NCBI RefSeq assembly: GCF_000312485.1
Contig: NZ_HE997646.1
Coordinates: forward strand, 62,001-126,000
Direction: 5' to 3'
Length of the DNA: 64,000 bases
From: Yersinia massiliensis CCUG 53443
GTDB taxonomy: Bacteria; Pseudomonadota; Gammaproteobacteria; Enterobacterales; Enterobacteriaceae
Every line of letters starts with the position of its first letter. Position 1 is the stretch's first letter. Made by a program: the position numbers and the translations under genes. The notes below the pieces were generated by a model. The model was not told the DNA's origin. It ran no database searches and worked only from the letters and a program-made list of their open reading frames with translations. Below, piece after piece: positions 55,660 through 64,000 of this stretch.

Positions 55660-56838
55660 TCAGTCTTTGTGATCGTCAATCACTGCTAACAACAATTTAG
55701 CTGTGCCAAAAAGCAAACCGCACACCAGTAACCAACTGATTATCAGATACAGGCGATTAGGGAATTTAGCTTCCTGCGGTAACTGCGGCGAGCTGATGAT
55801 CGACAACATTTTTAACTTTCTAGCCGCATCAACACGGGTCTTTTCAATGGATGTCAGGGTTAGTTTGTAGATATCCGTGTCGAACAGCACTTTGGCTTTT
55901 ATCTCTTCAAAATCCACCGCCATACGATTCAGCTTGTGGCCATCAGGTGCGGTGATTTTGCTTTTTTCGTTATCAATCTGTGTGGAAAGCGATTTGAGTG
56001 CATTTTTTGCACTGACAACCTGAGGGGCATCCTCACGAAGGTATGTCATCAAATTACGCAGTTCTGCTTCCATCTGAATACGCTGACTCACCAAGGTATT
56101 GACCAAATTAGTTGCGGCTAAAGCCTGAGCCTCAGGATCCAGTACGTTATTGCTGTTTTGATAGCTAAGGAGCTCAGCTTTACTGCTGTTCAGACGTTTC
56201 CGCGCGGCTTGCATTTCATTTTCGGCGAACTGTAACTGCTCACGCGCAATATGGTGCGAAATCTCATTAATAAAGCGTTCGGACTCTTTCAAAATGGCCT
56301 GATTGAACTGTTGGGCAAACTCCGCTGAAAACCCTTGCGTCCCAATCGTCAGTAGCCCCGTTTTGTCGTCATACGCCACAGAAATACGATCACGATAATA
56401 GTTAAGAAATTGCTCTCGGGTCGCATTGCTAGGCAAATGATAGAAAAAATCCCAACCGCTTTGACCGAAAGCCTGACGAAAATTAAGTTGTTTATCGAGA
56501 ACACCCAACATATCAGGTGAGTTAATGTATTCTTTCAAATATAAGGCATCTTCCGCGGAACTTGGGTTACCGGCACCGAGCAACAAGCCCACATTCAAAT
56601 TACTGCCACTCACATCATTAGACTGTTTGATAGCGACTTTAGACTCACTCAAGTAACGTGGCTGGCTAAAAAGAAGTAGATAGAGCATTAGCAGCGTCAT
56701 CGGTATCAGGATCATAATCTTGCCTAGATGACGCTGCACGCAGGACAGATTTAAATATGATGTCCGCACATGTTTCAGCGTATTCCCTGTGACTGACCAA
56801 ATTAATTTTACTTTTTCAAACAGCATGGATTTCATCAT
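55660..56838 (-). CDS. kpsE: Capsule export inner-membrane protein KpsE
   Basis: The 392-residue PCP-type protein has helices near residues ~45-60 and ~365-385 around a long periplasmic coiled coil. FSQPRYLSESKVAIKQS, GNPSSAEDALYLKEYINSPDML and SIEKTRVDAARKLKMLSIISSPQLP match E. coli KpsE. It links KpsMT to KpsD. Several closely spaced Met codons make the start uncertain; the first is listed and none has a strong ribosome site. It heads the operon because no kpsF precedes it. Confidence 0.94.
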   Translation of the reverse strand: MMKSMLFEKVKLIWSVTGNTLKHVRTSYLNLSCVQRHLGKIMILIPMTLLMLYLLLFSQPRYLSESKVAIKQSNDVSGSNLNVGLLLGAGNPSSAEDALYLKEYINSPDMLGVLDKQLNFRQAFGQSGWDFFYHLPSNATREQFLNYYRDRISVAYDDKTGLLTIGTQGFSAEFAQQFNQAILKESERFINEISHHIAREQLQFAENEMQAARKRLNSSKAELLSYQNSNNVLDPEAQALAATNLVNTLVSQRIQMEAELRNLMTYLREDAPQVVSAKNALKSLSTQIDNEKSKITAPDGHKLNRMAVDFEEIKAKVLFDTDIYKLTLTSIEKTRVDAARKLKMLSIISSPQLPQEAKFPNRLYLIISWLLVCGLLFGTAKLLLAVIDDHKD

Positions 56839-57605
56839 TTTTATTTGTTCGGCATTTCTCTATCGCATTTAATGCACTAACCAGCATAAAAAACTGAGAA
56901 TATATTTACCACGACTTATCTCGCGTGAATTGTTTTTCAGACATACATACAAGGTTAAATCACCTATAAATTTCTGTAGAGAATCTTTTAATAGCCATTG
57001 AAATTAGTTATTTTATTTCAGCAATTACAAGCAGATGCAAGAAAGAAAAAAACACATATATTTCCAATGGATAGGCATGAACCGAGAAGCTGACTAGTAT
57101 AGAAAGAATGCATATCCAACACCAATTAAATAAATGTTACCAAATGTAAAATTAACTTATTTAATAAAAATTTAACAGAGCAATATTATAAGAAATATCT
57201 CATCTTATAATGGTATTATTCTTTAAAATCAAACCAATAAATAAAGCCATTTTAGTTAAAAATAGAAGTTCGGTATTTCAATGTATGAATATTCCTACAA
57301 ATAATAATTTATAATATTGTTATGTGAATAAATATTCTCGAAATAGGGAAGGAATAATTAGAGTAAAACACTTATAACTTAAATATAGCTTATGAATAAC
57401 GGTCTTTATTAAGTCGCTTATTTTATTAAAAAGATAAAATTGTACGATTTAACATCATTAATGGGGCCTAATTATCCATATATAGACATAGAGGGTAGAC
57501 ATAGAGGATAGGCATTGAAAGTGCGGGGAGTGAACATGAATATAATGCCATCCAACTTGATAACCGTATCAAGTTGGATTATTCGGCATGATGGCTAGAA
57601 AATTT
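56839..57605. promoter_or_regulatory. Long AT-rich region between kpsE and cysM
   Basis: About 770 bases without a convincing gene on either strand. It should hold the kpsE (region 1) promoter and long leader; the AT-richness suits H-NS silencing as in E. coli. Near the cysM end are a short direct repeat (agacatagagg twice, ~57483-57508) and an inverted repeat atccaacttgat/atcaagttggat (57550-57579) lacking a U run. No kpsF remnant was recognised. Confidence 0.6.
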
Positions 57606-58487
57606 TTACTCAAATACCCCAGTCGATAAGTATCTATCACCACGGTCACAAATGATCGCCACTATCACCGCCCCTGGGTTCAACGCAGCCACTTGCAGCG
57701 CACCGGCCACCGCGCCACCGGAACTGACGCCACAGAAGATACCCTCTTCAGTCGCCAACCGTCGCATCGTCTGCTCCGCTGAGATCTGAGTGATATCCAA
57801 TACCTGATCGACTAATTCGGGGCGGAATATGCCTGGCATATATTCAGGTGACCAACGCCTGATCCCTGGAATACTACTGCCTTCCGCCGGCTGTAAGCCG
57901 ATAATGCTGACGTTCGGGTTTTGGCTTTTCAGATACTGGCTCACACCGGTAATGGTGCCCGTCGTCCCCATGCTCGAGACAAAATGGCTCACCTTCCCCG
58001 CGCTCTGCTGCCAGATCTCTGGCCCCGTGCCGGTAAAATGGGCGTAAGGGTTATCCACGTTATTAAATTGATCGAGCACTTTGCCCTGTCCATTGGCCTG
58101 CATCATCAATGCCTGATCGCGTGCGCCTTCCATGCCTTGCTCGCGGCTCACCAAGATCAGCTCCGCACCATAGGCACGCATCGCCGCCTGACGTTCTTGG
58201 CTCATGTTCTCTGGCATCAGTAACTTCAGTTGATACCCTTTCAGGGCCGCGATCATCGCCAGCGCAATGCCAGTATTCCCGCTGGTCGCCTCGATTAATA
58301 CATCACCCGGTGCAATTTCACCGCGCAATTCAGCCTGTTGGATCATGGCGAGCGCCGCGCGGTCTTTAACCGAGCCAGCCGGATTGTTGCCTTCCAGTTT
58401 GACCCATATCTCGGCATCCAGCCCTTGGCTTAGGCGTTGCAGTTTTATCAGTGGTGTATTGCCGATGCAGTGTTCGAGGGTTGTCAC
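57606..58487 (-). CDS. cysM: Cysteine synthase B
   Basis: The 293-residue PLP enzyme makes cysteine from O-acetylserine and sulfide, or S-sulfocysteine from thiosulfate. PLP Lys is in NPAGSVKDRAALAM, the substrate loop is EATSGNTGIALAM, and GTTGTITGVSQYL follows. Length and motifs favour CysM over CysK. It lies downstream of cysA, separated by an intrinsic terminator. Confidence 0.96.
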   Translation of the reverse strand: MTTLEHCIGNTPLIKLQRLSQGLDAEIWVKLEGNNPAGSVKDRAALAMIQQAELRGEIAPGDVLIEATSGNTGIALAMIAALKGYQLKLLMPENMSQERQAAMRAYGAELILVSREQGMEGARDQALMMQANGQGKVLDQFNNVDNPYAHFTGTGPEIWQQSAGKVSHFVSSMGTTGTITGVSQYLKSQNPNVSIIGLQPAEGSSIPGIRRWSPEYMPGIFRPELVDQVLDITQISAEQTMRRLATEEGIFCGVSSGGAVAGALQVAALNPGAVIVAIICDRGDRYLSTGVFE

Positions 58488-58573
58488 GTTAATTTACCTA
58501 TTACGCCCCAGCGCGCTGATGTCGTCGCGTTGTTTGCCACGCCAAGCACTGGGACTAGATTCTATATTCACAA

Positions 58574-58601
58574 ATAAAAAGGTGGCCATTAGGCCACCTC
58601 T
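58574..58601 (-). terminator. Terminator between cysA and cysM
   Basis: aggtggcc and ggccacct arms form a tight hairpin; on the minus strand TTTTTATTTG follows. It implies that cysM depends on read-through or its own promoter. Confidence 0.88.
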
Positions 58602-58625
58602 ATTTGCCACTTGCAGAAAAACTTA

Positions 58626-59717
58626 TCAGGCGCTTTGCGCTAACGCAATGGGTTGCAATAATTGATCGCCAGAATATAAGCGGGCGTTCAATCCCCCGAC
58701 GTAGTAGCGATTGCCGCGTACAGGTGCATCGATATTGCCTTCAGGCAAGACGACACTGATCGGATCTTGATGCCAACCAATAGGTTGTACGGTTAACTGC
58801 CAGAAGTGGCCCCGAGGGCTAACTTCAAGCACTTGAACCGGTAATGGGCAACGATCACTCGATTGCGTGCTGACTTCCATCTCCCAGGGTCGCAGGAATA
58901 AATCCACGCTACCTTGGTGCATTGGCGCTAAATCTAGTGGCCAGTGGTGGGCGCCGATAAACAACTGTGAGCCACGGATTTCACCGCTCAGGCGATTCAC
59001 TTCACCAAGGAATTCCAAGACAAAGCGCGTTGCTGGGTCGCGCCACACTTCATCAGGTGTCCCGACTTGCTCAATATTCCCCTGACTCATCACCACCACA
59101 CGATCAGCCACTTCCATCGCTTCTTCCTGATCATGGGTCACGAATACGCTAGTAAACTTCAATTCATCGTGCAGTTGGCGTAACCAGCGGCGTAGCTCTT
59201 TACGCACTTGTGCATCCAACGCGCCGAAAGGCTCGTCTAACAACAGAATTTGAGGTTCAACCGCCAACGCACGCGCTAACGCGACGCGCTGTTTCTGGCC
59301 GCCTGAAAGCTGTGAGGGATAACGATTAGCCAGATGGCCTAGTTGGACCATCTCCAGCAGTTGCGCCACTTTCTGCTTAATCGCAGCAGCATTCGGACGC
59401 TCACGGCGCGGTAACACCGTCAGGCCAAAAGCAATATTATCGAACACGGTCATATGGCGGAATAATGCGTAATGTTGGAACACAAAACCCACACGCCGAT
59501 CACGAGCATGCAAGCGGCTAACATCCGTACCATGGAAACTTAACCGCCCCGCGTTTTGGTTTTCCAGCCCTGCAATAATGCGCAGTAAAGTGGTTTTCCC
59601 CGAACCGGACGGGCCGAGCAGCGCCACCATCTGGCCAGAAGGAATATCAAGCTGGATGTTGTTCAGTACCTTGGTACGACCAAAATACTTGCTGATATTA
59701 TCAATCTCAATGCTCAT
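58626..59717 (-). CDS. cysA: Sulfate/thiosulfate ABC transporter ATPase CysA
   Basis: The 363-residue ATPase energises the CysTW permease. Walker A is [13 protein letters not shown], the signature is [16 protein letters not shown], Walker B is [15 protein letters not shown], and a C-terminal regulatory (TOBE-like) domain follows. The start at 59717 follows AGGAGC and overlaps the cysW end by 11 bases; the reading from 59744 has no such site. Confidence 0.96.
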   Translation of the reverse strand: MSIEIDNISKYFGRTKVLNNIQLDIPSGQMVALLGPSGSGKTTLLRIIAGLENQNAGRLSFHGTDVSRLHARDRRVGFVFQHYALFRHMTVFDNIAFGLTVLPRRERPNAAAIKQKVAQLLEMVQLGHLANRYPSQLSGGQKQRVALARALAVEPQILLLDEPFGALDAQVRKELRRWLRQLHDELKFTSVFVTHDQEEAMEVADRVVVMSQGNIEQVGTPDEVWRDPATRFVLEFLGEVNRLSGEIRGSQLFIGAHHWPLDLAPMHQGSVDLFLRPWEMEVSTQSSDRCPLPVQVLEVSPRGHFWQLTVQPIGWHQDPISVVLPEGNIDAPVRGNRYYVGGLNARLYSGDQLLQPIALAQSA

Positions 59718-60582
59718 GCTTTTGCTCCTGTTCGAGACGAACAACCTGACGCGCTAAACGCCATTGCAGGCCGCTTTTCAGAAAAAGGGTCACTATCGCC
59801 ATCAGCGTTAATAGTGCAGCGGCCGTAAAGGCCCCCGCAGTATTGTAATCCTGATGCAACAGCTCAACTTGCAGCGGCAAGGTGTAAGTCTCGCCACGAA
59901 TAGAACCGGATACCACAGATACCGCGCCAAACTCACCAATCGCTCGGGCGTTGGTCAACACCACGCCATACAGCAGCGCCCAGCGAATATTCGGTAACGT
60001 CACGCGGCGGAACATTTGCCAGCCAGAGGCACCGAGCAACACGGCGGCTTCATCTTCCTGACTGCCCTGACTCATCATCACGGGCACCAATTCACGCACC
60101 ACAAACGGACAAGTCACAAAGATAGTCACCAGCACCATACCGGGCCAAGAGAACATCAGTTGAATATCGTGCGAGTCCAACCAACCACCGACTACACCGT
60201 TCGAGCCGTAAAACAGCAGATACATCAAACCTGCCACCACCGGCGAAACCGCAAACGGAATATCAATCAGCGTCATCAACAATTGACGGCCAGGGAAGAC
60301 AAAGCGTGTCACTAGCCAAGCCAGTACCACCCCAAACACCAAATTCACTGGAACCGTAATCAGCGCCACCAAGACCGTGAGCCAAATGGCATGCAGCATA
60401 TCGGGATCAGATAAGTTCTGCCCCACCACCTCAATCCCTTTCGAGAATGCAGTGATAAAGATCCACACCATCGGGATCACCAGCAGTAAAAACGAGAATA
60501 TTGCGCCGATAGCAATCAGGGTCCATTTCCCCCAATTGACCGGTGGGCGGGCTACGCCGTTGAACTCGGTAATATCCGCCAT
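59707..60582 (-). CDS. cysW: Sulfate/thiosulfate permease subunit CysW
   Basis: The 291-residue, six-helix inner-membrane permease carries the EAA loop ([22 protein letters not shown]) that docks with CysA. It pairs with CysT. The ATG shares a base with the cysT stop (TGATG), showing tight coupling. Confidence 0.96.
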   Translation of the reverse strand: MADITEFNGVARPPVNWGKWTLIAIGAIFSFLLLVIPMVWIFITAFSKGIEVVGQNLSDPDMLHAIWLTVLVALITVPVNLVFGVVLAWLVTRFVFPGRQLLMTLIDIPFAVSPVVAGLMYLLFYGSNGVVGGWLDSHDIQLMFSWPGMVLVTIFVTCPFVVRELVPVMMSQGSQEDEAAVLLGASGWQMFRRVTLPNIRWALLYGVVLTNARAIGEFGAVSVVSGSIRGETYTLPLQVELLHQDYNTAGAFTAAALLTLMAIVTLFLKSGLQWRLARQVVRLEQEQKHEH

Positions 60583-61415
60583 CAGTGACCGCCTATCCGC
60601 CGACCAAAGCGGCTTTGTAACGTGTTAATACCAAACAGCAGCACCAGTGAAACGGCCAAAATAACCGAGGCAATGGCGCTGGCCGCGGGGTAATCAAATT
60701 CCTGCAAACGGATGAAAATCATCAGCGAGGTCACTTCGGTTTTCCACGCGATGTTACCGGCGATAAAAATGACGGCACCGAACTCACCCAAGCTGCGCGT
60801 GAAGGACAACGCGGTACCGGCAAGCAGTGCCGGAGCCAGTTCTGGCATCACCACCAGACGGAAACTCTGCCAACGGCTCGCGCCTAAGGTTTCAGCCGCC
60901 TCTTCATATTCTGGTCCCAGCTCTTCTAACACTGGCTGCACGGTACGAACCACAAACGGCAGGCTAGTAAATGCCATCGCCACCGCGATCCCTAACCACG
61001 TGAACGAAACTTTGATACCTAATTCGTTTAGCCACGCACCGTACCAGCCGGTGGTGGAAAACAAGGTCGCCAGCGTTAAACCTGCGACGGCTGTCGGTAA
61101 GGCGAAAGGAAGATCCATCAGGCCATCAAGCACACTGCGACCGGGGAATTGATAGCGGGTCAAAATCCACGCCATCAACATGCCAAAGACGGCATTAAAG
61201 ACACTCGCTACGCCCGCGGCCAACAAGGTCACTTTATAAGCAGCGACCACCTGAGGATTGGTTATCACCTCCCAGTACTGCGCCCAACTCATCTGTGCGA
61301 CCTGCATCACTAACGCGCTAAGCGGGAGTAATAAGATCAGGCAGGTGTAAAGCAGGCTGCTCCCGAGACTGAGGGTAAAACCGGGCAGAACCCGTTTACT
61401 GGATGCCGACAACAT
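60582..61415 (-). CDS. cysT: Sulfate/thiosulfate permease subunit CysT (CysU)
   Basis: The 277-residue permease has six helices and the EAA motif in EYEEAAETLGASRWQSFRLVVMP. The start overlaps the cysP stop as TAATG. The order cysP-T-W-A is the standard enterobacterial operon. Confidence 0.96.
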   Translation of the reverse strand: MLSASSKRVLPGFTLSLGSSLLYTCLILLLPLSALVMQVAQMSWAQYWEVITNPQVVAAYKVTLLAAGVASVFNAVFGMLMAWILTRYQFPGRSVLDGLMDLPFALPTAVAGLTLATLFSTTGWYGAWLNELGIKVSFTWLGIAVAMAFTSLPFVVRTVQPVLEELGPEYEEAAETLGASRWQSFRLVVMPELAPALLAGTALSFTRSLGEFGAVIFIAGNIAWKTEVTSLMIFIRLQEFDYPAASAIASVILAVSLVLLFGINTLQSRFGRRIGGH

Positions 61416-62443
61416 TACTGATGCCCTTCCGCTAACAATTTATCCAGCACACCGCCTGTAGCGAAATGAGTCGTCATCACTTCTGGCCAGCTACCGAACT
61501 GCTCTTCAACTCGGAATAATTTGGTTTCAGGGAACTGGGATTTGGCTGCTTCCATCGCCGCTTTATCATTAACGCGGTAGTTGAAGCTGGTGATCACCTG
61601 CTGCGCCTCTGGGCTGTAGAGATAGTTGAGGTAAGCTTTGGCCGCTTTTTCAGTGCCATTCTTCTCCACATTTTTGTCTACCCACGCCACAGGGAACTCC
61701 GCCAGAATATCGACCGGTGGGACAATAACTTCGTATTTGTCGCTGCCATATTCTTTACGGATATTATTCACTTCAGATTCGAAACTGATCAGCACATCAC
61801 CTAAGCCGCGCTCAACGAACGTGGTGGTTGCACCACGACCGCCAGTATCAAATACCTCGACGTTACCCAAGAAGCGTTTCATCCAGTCACGGGTTTTCGC
61901 TTCATCCTTACCATTGGCTTGTTGCGTCGCACCCCAAGCCGCCAAATAGGTATAACGGCCATTGCCTGAGGTTTTAGGATTCGGGAACACCAGTTTCACG
62001 TCTTCACGCACTAAGTCATCCCAACTGTGGATATTCTTTGGATTGCCTTTGCGCACCAAGAAAGCCATGGTGGAGTAGAAAGGTGAACTGTTATTCGGCA
62101 GACGAGCTTGCCAGTCAGCGGGGATAAGATTGCCGCGATCGTGCAGAATTTGCACATCGGTCACTTGGTTATATGTCACCACGTCAGCTTTCAAGCCTTG
62201 CAAGATAGCTAACGCCTGCTTAGAAGAGCCGGCATGGGATTGCTTGATAGTCAGTTTGTCGCCAGGATTTTGTTGCTCCCACTGTTTCTCAAAACCCGGA
62301 TTCAGTGCAGTGAACAACTCGCGAGAAACATCGTAAGAACTGTTCAGCAACTCAGTCGCAGAAGCCGTTGCGCTACCGAAGATTAGCGCGCTTAATAAGG
62401 CAACACGGGTCCACCCATTCGTCTTCACTGAAGTATGTTTCAT
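61415..62443 (-). CDS. cysP: Thiosulfate/sulfate-binding periplasmic protein CysP
   Basis: The 342-residue protein has a signal peptide (cleavage near [10 protein letters not shown], residue ~29) and a periplasmic binding-protein fold: [38 protein letters not shown] and [13 protein letters not shown]. It feeds thiosulfate or sulfate to CysTWA. The start follows AAGGTG. CysB control is expected from the family, but the site in 62444-62640 could not be fixed by eye. It could be an Sbp homologue, but operon position favours CysP. Confidence 0.95.
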   Translation of the reverse strand: MKHTSVKTNGWTRVALLSALIFGSATASATELLNSSYDVSRELFTALNPGFEKQWEQQNPGDKLTIKQSHAGSSKQALAILQGLKADVVTYNQVTDVQILHDRGNLIPADWQARLPNNSSPFYSTMAFLVRKGNPKNIHSWDDLVREDVKLVFPNPKTSGNGRYTYLAAWGATQQANGKDEAKTRDWMKRFLGNVEVFDTGGRGATTTFVERGLGDVLISFESEVNNIRKEYGSDKYEVIVPPVDILAEFPVAWVDKNVEKNGTEKAAKAYLNYLYSPEAQQVITSFNYRVNDKAAMEAAKSQFPETKLFRVEEQFGSWPEVMTTHFATGGVLDKLLAEGHQ

Positions 62444-62659
62444 TCTGCACCTTATTCACTGAGTTCATCCGGCAGGTATGTCATTCTTGATTAACCATGC
62501 CCTTAATATCTTCAGTGTATTTATAACTAGGCGCATACCTATAACGCTTTTATATACCGTTTAGTGATGTGCAAGTATCAAATGCTCTAAGCCAGTCACA
62601 ACGCAGTTTGCCAGCGAATCGTTTTACCCTGCTCTCACTTTGCCCTTCCCTAAAAATGG

Positions 62660-62690
62660 AAAAAGCCCAGCCGACCTGCACTGGGCGATA
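62660..62690 (-). terminator. nanT terminator
   Basis: gcccag and ctgggc arms around a ten-base loop; on the minus strand TTTTTCC follows. It lies just downstream of the nanT stop. Confidence 0.85.
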
Positions 62691-62705
62691 AAAAACGGCC
62701 TTAAT

Positions 62706-64000
<1,295 letters not shown>

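Noticed and set aside
57550-57579. Inverted repeat downstream of cysM as its terminator
   Set aside because: No U run follows on either strand; kept only as a note in the intergenic entry.
58488-58625. cysM as a simple last gene of the cysPTWA operon
   Set aside because: A hairpin with a U tract on the minus strand separates cysA and cysM, so simple co-transcription is not safe to assume.

Overview
The window reads as chromosomal DNA of an enterobacterium of the Yersinia type. The core genes ypdK, alaC, ypdAB, glk, mntH, nupC, valUXY-lysV, gltX, alaWX, ligA, zipA, cysZ, cysK, ptsHI-crr, cysM, cysAWTP and nanT have close Escherichia coli counterparts but lie in a rearranged, Yersinia-like order. 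No rRNA, insertion sequence, prophage or CRISPR array was seen. The genus call is an inference from gene content and order; no database was searched.

Positions 1-9,535: a truncated secreted histidine phosphatase, an OprD-type porin, a beta-glucoside PTS/6-phospho-beta-glucosidase pair behind a textbook BglG/LicT antiterminator (RAT) site but with no antiterminator gene beside it, a solitary hicB, the 24-residue membrane protein gene ypdK, cybB, alaC and a GNAT acetyltransferase. Positions 9,736-20,784: a ybiU-like oxygenase gene; the pyruvate-responsive ypdA-ypdB system followed directly by its known target yhjX, with a direct repeat matching the YpdB operator between them; glk; a PACE efflux gene divergent from a LysR regulator; a thiamine-diphosphate 2-oxoacid decarboxylase; and a yghZ-type aldo/keto reductase.

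Positions 20,959-34,300: a His-rich DUF2502 protein next to mntH (with a perfect Fur box), nupC, a Lys/Val/Val/Val tRNA cluster, gltX, two tRNA-Ala, a nucleotidyltransferase-fold protein, a FlxA-like coiled coil, a DUF3820 protein, ligA, zipA, cysZ and cysK. Positions 34,300-42,454: ptsH-ptsI-crr, a two-component system, and macA-macB divergent from it.

Positions 42,455-57,605 form the accessory region: a complete ABC-transporter-dependent (group 2 type) capsule locus inserted between macB and cysM. kpsM-kpsT is preceded by a JUMPstart/ops (RfaH) element and followed by three AT-rich genes: a GT-A glycosyltransferase, a 1,266-residue protein with a TagF-like (CDP-glycerol glycerophosphotransferase) domain, and a secreted protein that may be a TagC-like propeller. 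kpsE-D-C-S runs convergently from the other side. The locus lacks kpsF and kpsU and has no CDP-glycerol synthase gene. The gene set suggests a teichoic-acid-like phosphodiester capsule, and this is the most interesting system in the window.

Positions 57,606-64,000: the sulfate/thiosulfate assimilation genes cysP-T-W-A and cysM on the minus strand, then a 5'-truncated nanT sialate transporter gene running off the end.
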